NCBI GenBank assembly: GCA_002701395.1 | Contig: NZVC01000040.1 | Span: 1-61,153, forward strand | Length of the DNA stretch: 61,153 nt | Direction of reading: 5' to 3' | Source of the DNA: Maritimibacter sp. | Lineage (GTDB): Bacteria; Pseudomonadota; Alphaproteobacteria; Rhodobacterales; Rhodobacteraceae | Shown: positions 15,950 to 23,318 of the stretch, in pieces | Layout of the letters: every line of letters starts with the position of its first letter | Position numbering within the stretch: position 1 is the first letter of the stretch | Position numbers and translations under genes: made by a program | Notes under the pieces: generated by a model | Seen by the model: the letters and a program-made list of their open reading frames with translations, nothing else | Database searches by the model: none | What the model was told of the DNA's origin: nothing

Positions 15950-17755
15950 TCAAACCACGACCCCCGCGCCCGCCGAGGCGTCGCCAGCCGTTTGGCGGAA
16001 CACCTCGAACAGGTCGCGGCCAAGGCCGAACTGGTTGGCCGTCAGGTCGGCTTCCGCCAGCGGGCGGGACGACAGGTCGACATCGACCGCCTCGAGCGTG
16101 CCGTTGGTCGCGTCCACGCGCACCATGTCACCGTCGCGCAGGCGGGCGATGGGGCCGCCGTTCGCCGCCTCGGGGCAGACGTGGATGCAGGCCGGAACCT
16201 TGCCGGACGCGCCAGACATGCGGCCGTCGGTGACCAGCGCGACCTTCAGGCCGCGGTCCTGCAGCACCGCCAGCACCGGGGTCAGCGAGTGCAGTTCCGG
16301 CATCCCGTTCGCCTTGGGGCCCTGGAACCGGACCACGACGACGGTGTCCTCGATGAACTCGCCCGCCTGAAACGCCTTTTTCACGTCGGCCTGGTCGTGG
16401 AAGATCCGGGCTTTCGCCTCGATCACGTGGCGCTCGGGCTTGACCGCCGAGACCTTCATCACGCCGCGGCCAAGGTTGCCTTGCAGGTCCTTCAGGCCGC
16501 CGGTCGCCTGAAACGGGTCCGACGCGGGGCGGAGGACCTTGTCGTTCAGCGTCTCGCCCGCGCCTTTGCGCCATGCCAGCGTGCCGTCCTGCAGCACGGG
16601 TTCTTCGGTGTAGCGGGCCAGCCCCTCGCCCGCGACGGTCTTGGTATCGGGGTGCAGAAGGCCCGCGTCCAGCAGTTCGCCGATCATGTAGCCAAGCCCG
16701 CCCGCCGCGTGGAAGTGGTTCACGTCGGCCAGACCGTTCGGATAGACCTTGGCCATCAGCGGCACGACCGAGCTGATCTCGTCGAAGTCCTCGGTATCAA
16801 GGATCACCCCCGCCGCCCGTGCCATCGCAGGCAGGTGCAGCACAAGGTTGGTGGACCCGCCCGTGGCCATCAGGCCGACGATGCCGTTCACAAAGGCTTT
16901 CTCGTCCAGCACGTCGGACACCGGCGTGAACTCGTTGCCCAGCGCGGTGATCGCCAGCGCCCGCTGGGCGCCCGCCGTGGTCAACGCATCGCGCAGCGGC
17001 GTGTTGGGGTTCACGAAGGACGCACCGGGCAGGTGCAGGCCCATGAACTCCATCAGCATCTGGTTGGTGTTCGCGGTGCCGTAGAAGGTGCAGGTGCCCG
17101 GGCCGTGGTAGGATGCCATCTCGGCTTCCATCAGCTTGTCGCGCCCGATCTCTCCGGCGGCGAACTGCTGGCGCACGCGGGCCTTCTCGTCGTTGGTCAG
17201 GCCGCTGGTCATCGGCCCCGCCGGAAGGAACACGCCCGGCAGGTGCCCGAACGAGGCGGCGGCGATGATCAGGCCCGGCACGATCTTGTCGCAGACGCCA
17301 AGATAGAGCGCCGCGTCGAAGGTGTTGTGCGACAGCGCGACCCCCGCCGCCAGCGCGATGACATCGCGCGAGAACAGCGACAGTTCCATCCCCGGCTGGC
17401 CCTGCGTGACGCCATCGCACATCGCGGGAACGCCGCCCGCCACCTGCGCGGTGGCGCCAGCGGCGCGGGCCGCTTCGCGGATGATCTCGGGATAGGTTTC
17501 GAACGGCTGATGCGCCGACAGCATGTCGTTGTAGGCGGTCACGATGCCAAGGTTCGGCGCCCTGCCCTCGGCCAGCGAAGACTTGTCCTCGCCCATCGCG
17601 GCATAGGCGTGGGCCTGGTTGCCGCAAGCCAGGTGCGCGCGGCGCGGTCCGGCCTCGGCCAGCGCGGCCATCCGGTCGGTGTAGCGGCTTCGGCTGTCGC
17701 GGCTGCGGGCGCGGATGCGCTCTGTGACGGCTTCGATCCTTGCGTCGAGGGGCAT
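15950..17755 (-). CDS. edd: 6-phosphogluconate dehydratase (Entner-Doudoroff)
   Basis: Iron-sulfur dehydratase of the IlvD/Edd family making KDPG from 6-phosphogluconate. The full 601 residues are present. Cluster and active-site signatures are visible: the [14 protein letters not shown] segment, CDKIVPG and [15 protein letters not shown], and the C-terminal [13 protein letters not shown]. With eda downstream it completes the Entner-Doudoroff route, the main sugar pathway in many marine Rhodobacterales. A palindromic operator overlapping the candidate promoter lies 69-86 bp before the start. The ATG at 17755 is the only sensible start. Confidence 0.97.
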   Translation of the reverse strand: MPLDARIEAVTERIRARSRDSRSRYTDRMAALAEAGPRRAHLACGNQAHAYAAMGEDKSSLAEGRAPNLGIVTAYNDMLSAHQPFETYPEIIREAARAAGATAQVAGGVPAMCDGVTQGQPGMELSLFSRDVIALAAGVALSHNTFDAALYLGVCDKIVPGLIIAAASFGHLPGVFLPAGPMTSGLTNDEKARVRQQFAAGEIGRDKLMEAEMASYHGPGTCTFYGTANTNQMLMEFMGLHLPGASFVNPNTPLRDALTTAGAQRALAITALGNEFTPVSDVLDEKAFVNGIVGLMATGGSTNLVLHLPAMARAAGVILDTEDFDEISSVVPLMAKVYPNGLADVNHFHAAGGLGYMIGELLDAGLLHPDTKTVAGEGLARYTEEPVLQDGTLAWRKGAGETLNDKVLRPASDPFQATGGLKDLQGNLGRGVMKVSAVKPERHVIEAKARIFHDQADVKKAFQAGEFIEDTVVVVRFQGPKANGMPELHSLTPVLAVLQDRGLKVALVTDGRMSGASGKVPACIHVCPEAANGGPIARLRDGDMVRVDATNGTLEAVDVDLSSRPLAEADLTANQFGLGRDLFEVFRQTAGDASAGAGVVV

Positions 17756-17811
17756 GGCTGGGTTCGTCCTGTCTATGGCCGCGCGGCACGGCCGGTTCCG
17801 GGCTCGGCGAA

Positions 17812-17841
17812 AGGCTATCAGGTCTTGTTACCGCTAACAAG
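17812..17841 (-). promoter_or_regulatory. GntR-like operator and promoter of edd
   Basis: The 18-bp near-perfect palindrome CTTGTTACCGCTAACAAG (17824-17841) resembles LacI-family operators, in particular the E. coli GntR site (TGTTACCGGTAACA, from memory) that controls edd-eda. Reading to edd, TTGTTA inside the palindrome can serve as -35, with TAGCCT 17 bp on as -10 (17812-17817). A repressor bound here would block the promoter. Confidence 0.65.
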
Positions 17842-18029
17842 GTTGGCGCCGCGTCGTGCGGCGCCCCTGACGCCCGCCGATTCTGCGTTGCAGCATGCGC
17901 ATGGCGGAAATTCCGCATTGTCTGTGCAACTTCAATGTCGGGCGACTTAGGTTGTGGACCAAGGGAAAACAGGGGCCGCCCCGGCATTCGGCCGGAAATG
18001 CCCCGAAACCGAGCACAGGAAACGGTAAG

Positions 18030-18182
18030 ATGAGCAAGTACGACGATCAGGGCCGCATCGACTTCGTGGAAATCGAACGCGAAGCACGCCGGATGCAAGC
18101 GCAGGCGATGGCCAGCGGCTTCCGCCAGATGGGCAGCTGGATTCGCGGTGGCTTCAAGCGCACCGAACGCGGCACCATCTGA
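18030..18182 (+). CDS. Small conserved-looking protein (50 aa)
   Basis: A 50-residue basic protein beginning MSKYDDQGRIDFVEIEREAR with an amphipathic helix (EREARRMQAQAMASGFRQMG) and a basic tail. It resembles short Rhodobacterales proteins named after RSP_7527 and, more loosely, DUF1127-type small proteins; this is from memory. The ATG is preceded by AGGAAAC, and a strong terminator follows 125 bp after the stop, so it looks like a genuine monocistronic gene. DUF1127-like proteins are linked to RNA turnover and phosphate or carbon metabolism, but nothing here proves such a role. Confidence 0.78.
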   Translation: MSKYDDQGRIDFVEIEREARRMQAQAMASGFRQMGSWIRGGFKRTERGTI

Positions 18183-18306
18183 TCCACGGATGATGCAAGG
18201 TCGCCGGACTTTCGGCGGCCCGACGGGCCCGCGGCGTTGACCTTCCTTGCCGCCGGCCCCGTAACCAGCGGGTTTCGTTAATGAAATACACCCTATGGTT
18301 GTCCCC

Positions 18307-18340
18307 AAATCCCGGAAAGGCTCCGGGATTTTCTTTTTTT
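18307..18340 (+). terminator. Rho-independent terminator
   Basis: A 10-bp perfect stem (AAATCCCGGA and complement, 18307-18316 / 18322-18331) with a 5-base loop, followed by TTCTTTTTTT. It ends the small-protein transcript and insulates the downstream lipoprotein gene. Confidence 0.88.
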
Positions 18341-18406
18341 GGCCTCACTTGGTTAACAATGTCCGGTCCCGTCAGAGGACGGCCATTCCGGCCAAGGAGG
18401 TGGAAG

Positions 18407-19033
18407 ATGATACTCGCCGCACTTCGTAACCCGCGTATCGTTCTGGCGCTTGGCGCCGTGTTAAGCCTGTCTGCCTGCGCGCAGGAAAGCGTGACCCGCG
18501 GACTGATGTCCGAAACCATGATCGAGCCGCCGTCGGTGGCCGCCAGCGCGCTGCCGCGGTTCGACATCGCGCAGATCAACGTGCAGGTCCCGCGCTCGCT
18601 CAAGGTCAGTGAAAAGAACACCTACAAGCCCGTGGCCGACATCGTCTGGCACGGTGACCCGCTGGGGGACCGGTACGAACAGGTCGCCGCCGTGGTGAAG
18701 GCGGGCTTTGCCGCCGGCACGCACGCGATGAACAGTGGCCGTGCCGTCGTGATCGACGTGGCGGTTCAGCGGTTCCACGCCGTAACGCCCAAGACCTATT
18801 ACACCGTCGGCGGCTGGCACGAGATCGAGTTGGTCATGATGGTGCGCGATGCCCGGACCGGGGCCGAACTGATGGCGCCGCACCCCGTATCGCTGAACTT
18901 CCGTTCGCTGAAGGGCGCGGATGCGGCGAATGCCGAGGCGACGGGCCGCACCCAGCAGGTGCGCATCGTCGACCACCTTGCCCGCGCGATCCGCGCCGAG
19001 ATGAGCGTGCCCGCGAACTACTCGGGGTTCTGA
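18407..19033 (+). CDS. Lipoprotein, resembles DUF6778 family
   Basis: A 208-residue predicted lipoprotein: a 23-residue signal peptide ending in the lipobox LSAC (C24). The mature part contains NVQVPRSLKVSE, DIVWHGDPLGDRYEQV and YYTVGGWHEIEL, which I recall from a Rhodobacterales family of unknown function (DUF6778). The GDPLGDRYEQV stretch followed by an alternating beta-rich region suggests a periplasmic domain tethered to the outer membrane. The start at 18407 has AAGGAGG seven bases upstream; the open frame extends 42 codons further back across the terminator and is not used. It stands alone, convergent with the ClC gene. Confidence 0.88.
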   Translation: MILAALRNPRIVLALGAVLSLSACAQESVTRGLMSETMIEPPSVAASALPRFDIAQINVQVPRSLKVSEKNTYKPVADIVWHGDPLGDRYEQVAAVVKAGFAAGTHAMNSGRAVVIDVAVQRFHAVTPKTYYTVGGWHEIELVMMVRDARTGAELMAPHPVSLNFRSLKGADAANAEATGRTQQVRIVDHLARAIRAEMSVPANYSGF

Positions 19034-19109
19034 CCCGTTTCGTGACACCGCCAATCGCGTCTGCCGCCTCTGTGGGTCCATCCCGCGGGGGCGGTTGGCC
19101 GTTTGCGGT

Positions 19110-20861
19110 CTACCTGTGTTCCTCGGCGGCGGTGGCGGCCAACGCCGAGTTGTAAGCCTTCAGCGCATCAAGGTGGTGCAGCGCGCCCAACAGCTCGGGC
19201 GGGCGGCCGTCGGACCACAGCGTGACCACCGGCAGGAACGCGACGCCGCCCTTGTCGAACACCGGCATTGCGCTGGCCAGCGTCGCGGCGCCGTCGACGT
19301 AGATCCCCTGCTCGATCAACTGCCAGCACGCCTGTTCCGTCGCCGGGCCTTTTTCCGTCGTGTCACGGGTCAGGCTGGCCACCCGGACCATCGACAGAAG
19401 ATAGGCTTGAGGGCCGGCGGCAAGGTGGATGTTCCGACGGTGCAACTGGGTCAGGAAGAACGACCGCTGCACGATGCGGCTGGCCAGCGCGGTGGACATC
19501 GACACCGCGACCATCACCGCAAGGCCGGTCTGCCAGTCGCCCGTCAGTTCGAACACGATCAGCGTGGTCGAGATTGGCGCGCCCAGCACCGCCGCCGCCA
19601 CAGCGCCCATCCCCGCCAGCGCATAGACCGTTTCCGAGCCTGACACGTCCGGGAAAATCCCGGTGGCGATCAGACCGAAGGCCAGCCCGGTCAGCGCCCC
19701 CAGCATCAGCGAGGGCGAGAACATGCCGCCGCCCATCCGCCCCGCCATCGTGACCGCGACAGCCGCCGTCTTGATGACCGCGAAGACCACCGCCTCCCAC
19801 AAAAGAAGCTGGCCGGTCAGCGCGGCGGTCGTCGTCTCGTACCCGACGCCGATGATATGCGGGAAGAAGCAGGCGATGCCGCCCAGCAGCCCGCCCGCCA
19901 ACGCAGGGCGCAGGGCGCGCGGCAGGCGGATGCGCTGCTGGATCGCCGTCCCGAAGCCATCGGCCCAGAAGATCGTCCGCATCAGCGTCACCGCGACCAG
20001 CCCGCACAGCAGGCCGAGGATCAGGTAGGCTGGAAGCTCGACGTAGAATTCCAGCGCGGTGTTGGTGGACAGGCTGAATTCCGTGACATCGCCGAAGGCC
20101 AGTCGGCTGACCACCGTTCCGGCGACCGAGGCGATGACGATCGGCGCGAAGGCGTTCACCGCGAAGTGGCGCAGGATGACCTCCATCGCGAACAGCGCCC
20201 CGGCGATCGGTGCGTTGAACGAGGCCGAGACCGCCGCCGCGACGGCACAGCCCAGCAGGTCGCGTCCGGTCACACCGTCCGCCGCGATCCGGTTCGACAC
20301 CCACGTGGACAGTACCCCGGCCAAGTGGACCACCGGCCCTTCCCGGCCCGACGAGCCGCCCGACGACAGCGTGATCCACGAGGCGACGGCGGAAACCAGC
20401 CCCTCTTTCACCTCGACCCGCCCGTCGTTCAGCGCCGCGCCCTGGATCACGTCGGACACCGACCGGACCCGGGCGTCGCGGGTGAAGCGGTCCAGCAGCA
20501 GCCCGACGACAAGCCCGCCCGCAATCGGGATCAGGACGATCCAGTACCACGGCAGGGTCTGGGCGAAGGTGTGGATGTGCAGCGTATCGTCGGTGCCGTA
20601 CAGCGCCGATTGCAGCGCGGTGATCGCCAGCCGGAACACCATCGCCACCAACCCGGCCGCGGTGCCCAGAACCAGCGCGATGAACCAGAATTGAACCTGC
20701 CCCGGCCCCTTCTCGCGCAGGACCCGGCCCGTCTCGCGGAGGCTGTCGCGCAGCGCGGCAAGCCGCGTCGCCAGCCAGGGCGCGCTGTCGGCTTCGGCTT
20801 CGGCGCTTTCCCGTCCGCCCGCCGAACCCTGCGGATTTTGGGGCGTTGAGCGGTTCCGCAA
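19110..20861 (-). CDS. ClC-family chloride channel/transporter
   Basis: A 583-residue ClC protein with the usual many-helix core. The gating glutamate E174 lies in GSSGREGP (170-176) and the second filter motif is GGGMFSPSL. The first motif usually GSGIP reads VRSVSDVIQ, so serines are retained but the glycines are lost. A C-terminal cytoplasmic segment of about 90 residues has weak CBS-domain character. Whether it is a channel or an H+/Cl- antiporter cannot be told here. The start is TTG (20861), supported by AAGGAAG eight bases upstream; no ATG lies near. Divergent from the FAD dehydrogenase gene 53 bp away. Confidence 0.93.
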   Translation of the reverse strand: MRNRSTPQNPQGSAGGRESAEAEADSAPWLATRLAALRDSLRETGRVLREKGPGQVQFWFIALVLGTAAGLVAMVFRLAITALQSALYGTDDTLHIHTFAQTLPWYWIVLIPIAGGLVVGLLLDRFTRDARVRSVSDVIQGAALNDGRVEVKEGLVSAVASWITLSSGGSSGREGPVVHLAGVLSTWVSNRIAADGVTGRDLLGCAVAAAVSASFNAPIAGALFAMEVILRHFAVNAFAPIVIASVAGTVVSRLAFGDVTEFSLSTNTALEFYVELPAYLILGLLCGLVAVTLMRTIFWADGFGTAIQQRIRLPRALRPALAGGLLGGIACFFPHIIGVGYETTTAALTGQLLLWEAVVFAVIKTAAVAVTMAGRMGGGMFSPSLMLGALTGLAFGLIATGIFPDVSGSETVYALAGMGAVAAAVLGAPISTTLIVFELTGDWQTGLAVMVAVSMSTALASRIVQRSFFLTQLHRRNIHLAAGPQAYLLSMVRVASLTRDTTEKGPATEQACWQLIEQGIYVDGAATLASAMPVFDKGGVAFLPVVTLWSDGRPPELLGALHHLDALKAYNSALAATAAEEHR

Positions 20862-20914
20862 CGGTCCAACTTCCTTTATCTAGGGCCGGTCAAATGGGAG
20901 ACCGGGGATTTACT

Positions 20915-22288
20915 ATGCGTAACGCGGCGGCTGTGGATGAGTTGGCCACCTTACTAGGCAATCGGCTTAGCCGATCCAAGTCCGATCTGGACCTGCACGG
21001 GCGCTCGGAGTCGCACTTCCCGCTGACCCCGCCCGATGCGGTGGCCTATCCCGAGACGACCGAGGAAGTGGCCGAGATCGTGAAGATCTGCGCCCGCCAC
21101 GGCTGTCCGGTGGTGCCGTGGGGCGTCGGCACCTCGCTGGAGGGCCACGCGCTGGCGCTGACCGGCGGGGTGTCGGTCGATTTTGCCCGGATGAACAAGG
21201 TTCTGAAGGTCAATCAGGAAGACATGGACGCGGTCGTTCAGCCCGGTGTCACGCGCGAGGATCTGAACGTCGAACTGCGCGCGACGGGGCTGTTCTTTTC
21301 GGTCGATCCGGGTGCCAACGCGACGCTGGGCGGCATGGCGATGACCCGTGCGTCGGGCACCACCGCCGTGCGCTATGGCACGATGCGCGACAACGTGCTG
21401 GCGATGGAGGTCGTGCTGGCCGACGGCCGGATCGTTCGCACCGGAACGCGGGCGCGGAAATCGTCGGCGGGCTACGACCTGACCGGGCTGATGGTCGGTT
21501 CGGAAGGCACGCTGGGGCTGGTCACCGAGATGACGGTGAAGCTGCACGGCCAGCCCGAGGCGGTGTCCTCGGCCGTCTGTTCCTTCGACGACATGGAAGC
21601 GGCGGTGAACGCGGTGATCGCGACGATCCAGATGGGCATCCCGATGGCACGGATCGAGTTCGTCGATCCCGCCGTCGCGGCGGCGTTCAACGCCTATGCC
21701 GGGTCCACCCTGCCAGAAACGCCGCACCTGATGGTGGAATTCCACGGCTCGGAACAGGGCGTGGCCGAGGATGCCGAGCGGTTCCGCGAGATTGCCGACG
21801 ACTTCGGCGCCACCGGCTTTGAGTGGGCGACCCAGCCCGAGGACCGCAAGGCGCTGTGGACGATGCGGCACAACGCGCATTTCGCCTGCCTTGCCTCGCG
21901 TCCCGGCGCCCGCGCGATCGTCACCGACATCTGCGTGCCGATCTCGAAGCTGGCGGAAGCGGTCGAAGAAACCCGCGCCGACGTCGCCGCAGCCTCGATC
22001 CCCGGCCCCATCGTGGGGCACGTCGGCGACGGCAATTTTCACTGCATCCTGCTGTTCATGGAGGACGATCCGAAAGAGCACGCCGAGGCGAAGGCCATCG
22101 CACACCGCATGGTGGAACGCTCGCTGCGGCTGGGCGGCACCTCGACCGGAGAGCACGGGATCGGGGCCGGCAAGCTGGACTACATGGCCGAGGAGCATGG
22201 CGAGGCGTGGGACGTGATGGGCACGCTGAAACAGGCGATGGATCCGCTGAACATCCTGAACCCCGGCAAGATGGTGAAACCAAGGTGA
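20915..22288 (+). CDS. FAD-linked dehydrogenase, D-lactate dehydrogenase (cytochrome) type
   Basis: A 457-residue flavoprotein of the GlcD/Dld class: PCMH FAD-binding domain (VVPWGVGTSLEGHA, VDPGANATLGGMAMTRASGT, GSEGTLGLVTE) and a C-terminal oxidase domain with HVGDGNFHC, GEHGIGAGK and a final NILNPGKMV. It oxidises a 2-hydroxy acid, probably D-lactate or glycolate, and passes electrons to cytochrome or quinone. No glcE/glcF partners are adjacent. The start at 20915 follows GGGGATTTACT; an in-frame ATG at 20894 adds 7 residues. The stop overlaps the next gene's GTG (GTGA), starting a three-gene coupled run. Confidence 0.93.
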   Translation: MRNAAAVDELATLLGNRLSRSKSDLDLHGRSESHFPLTPPDAVAYPETTEEVAEIVKICARHGCPVVPWGVGTSLEGHALALTGGVSVDFARMNKVLKVNQEDMDAVVQPGVTREDLNVELRATGLFFSVDPGANATLGGMAMTRASGTTAVRYGTMRDNVLAMEVVLADGRIVRTGTRARKSSAGYDLTGLMVGSEGTLGLVTEMTVKLHGQPEAVSSAVCSFDDMEAAVNAVIATIQMGIPMARIEFVDPAVAAAFNAYAGSTLPETPHLMVEFHGSEQGVAEDAERFREIADDFGATGFEWATQPEDRKALWTMRHNAHFACLASRPGARAIVTDICVPISKLAEAVEETRADVAAASIPGPIVGHVGDGNFHCILLFMEDDPKEHAEAKAIAHRMVERSLRLGGTSTGEHGIGAGKLDYMAEEHGEAWDVMGTLKQAMDPLNILNPGKMVKPR

Positions 22289-22731
22289 GCCTGACGTCGC
22301 CGGAGGACATGCCGGCGGCCTTCGCCCGCGCGTGGATGGCCCGTGACGCGGCTGCGCTGGCGGCGCTGTTCGCCGAAGACGCGGATTTCGTCAACGTGGT
22401 CGGCATCTGGTGGGAAGACCGCCCCGCCATCGAGGCGGCGCACGGCTATGCGCTGGGATCGTTCTTCGCGGACAGCCGGCTGGTGCCGGGGCGGGTGAAA
22501 CTGCGGCGGCTGGGCGAGGACGTGGCGGTGGTGCACTGCCGGTTCCTGCTGACCGGGCAACGCCGCCCCGGCGGAGGCGCCGCCGGGCGGCGGAGCACGA
22601 TTATCTGCTTCGTGATGCAACGAACCGCCGAGGGCTGGCGTTGCGTCACCGCACAGAACACCGACATCGTCCCCGGCGCCGAGACCCAGCTTGCGGACGA
22701 GACAGGACTGAAACCGCAGGACTACAGATGA
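22285..22731 (+). CDS. NTF2/SnoaL-like protein, SgcJ/EcaC type
   Basis: A 148-residue cone-shaped NTF2-fold protein of the SgcJ/EcaC kind: an N-terminal helix (FARAWMARDAAALAALFAEDADFVNV), then WWEDRPAIEAAH and the beta-sheet ending in WRCVTAQNTDIVPG. Such proteins bind or isomerise small molecules; the ligand is unknown. The start is taken as the GTG at 22285, coupled to the dehydrogenase stop (GTGA); an ATG at 22309 would shorten it by eight residues. It in turn overlaps the next gene by ATGA. Note the second NTF2-like gene at 26167, which is only distantly similar. Confidence 0.85.
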   Translation: MSLTSPEDMPAAFARAWMARDAAALAALFAEDADFVNVVGIWWEDRPAIEAAHGYALGSFFADSRLVPGRVKLRRLGEDVAVVHCRFLLTGQRRPGGGAAGRRSTIICFVMQRTAEGWRCVTAQNTDIVPGAETQLADETGLKPQDYR

Positions 22732-22979
22732 TCCGCGAAAGACTGAGGCGGGCGCTGCGCATGGCACGGGCCATCGTGCTGCGCGGCCAGCGGTGGGCGC
22801 GCCGCCATCTGCCGCCGGGGATGCGGCTGGTGGTCGGCGTGCTGCTGATGATCGGGGGCGTGTTCGCCTTCCTGCCGGTCCTTGGGTTGTGGATGCTGCC
22901 GCTGGGCATCGCGGTGGCGGCGGTGGACGTCGCCGATTTCCGGGCATGGCTGGCGGCGCGGCGGACGCGGAAGCGGTGA
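22728..22979 (+). CDS. Small basic membrane protein, unknown function
   Basis: An 83-residue protein: an Arg-rich amphipathic N-terminus (MIRERLRRALRMARAIVLRG), a Pro-Pro-Gly turn, one long or two short membrane spans (about 33-65, LVVGVLLMIGGVFAFLPVLG) and a basic C-terminus. The arrangement resembles small inner-membrane proteins related to PGPGW families, but I do not recognise a family for certain. It is translationally coupled (ATGA) to the SnoaL-like gene and ends the three-gene run; a dispersed repeat follows 3 bp after the stop. Confidence 0.78.
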   Translation: MIRERLRRALRMARAIVLRGQRWARRHLPPGMRLVVGVLLMIGGVFAFLPVLGLWMLPLGIAVAAVDVADFRAWLAARRTRKR

Positions 22980-22982
22980 ATT

Positions 22983-23039
22983 GGGGGCGCTGCCCCCGCC
23001 GCTGCGCGGCTCCCCCGAGGTATTTTGCAAGAGAAGAAG
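22983..23039 (+). repeat. Dispersed repeat, copy 3
   Basis: Same architecture as copies 1 and 2: GGGGGCGCTGCCCCC hairpin, a shortened GC arm (GCCGCTGCGCGGC), TCCCCCGAGGTATTTT and GAGAAGAAG. It fills almost the whole gap between two convergent gene ends, which fits a bidirectional terminator or transcript-end role. Confidence 0.78.
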
Positions 23040-23045
23040 ACGCGG

Positions 23046-23318
23046 TCAGCGCCGGCGGCCGAGGGCGCCGCCGCGGCGGCGGGGCCTATGACCGGGACTG
23101 TGACCGGGGCCGAGCGCCTCTGACAGGATGGCGGTCATCGGGTGGCCGGGTTCGCCGTATCGTTTCAGCATCTCGGCCGCCGCTCCCGCGATATCGGCGC
23201 CGTCGGGCAGCCGGAGCGCCCAGTCCATGAAGATCGCACGGCATTGGGGGGCGGTGATGCCCTCGATCCGGTAGGATTCGCGGATCAGCCCGGCCGGATC
23301 GAGATCGGGCGCGGTCAT
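23046..23318 (-). CDS. Conserved hypothetical protein coupled to glnE
   Basis: A 90-residue protein. The first 65 residues form a helical domain (LIRESYRIEGITAPQCRAIF, MDWALRLPDG, EMLKRYGEPGHPM), and the end is a low-complexity Arg/Gly/His-rich tail. I recognise a Rhodobacterales-type hypothetical protein but no named family. Its ATG overlaps the glnE stop (ATGA), so it is co-translated with glnE and may share its control. The tail could be poorly conserved or mis-extended: it runs up to the dispersed repeat at 23039. Confidence 0.75.
   Translation of the reverse strand: MTAPDLDPAGLIRESYRIEGITAPQCRAIFMDWALRLPDGADIAGAAAEMLKRYGEPGHPMTAILSEALGPGHSPGHRPRRRGGALGRRR

Noticed and set aside
15992..17950. 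A 652-codon frame antisense to edd, and a 522-codon frame antisense to the GT2 gene (5551-7119)
   Set aside because: Both are opposite genes with complete catalytic motifs and show biased Arg/Gly/His composition.
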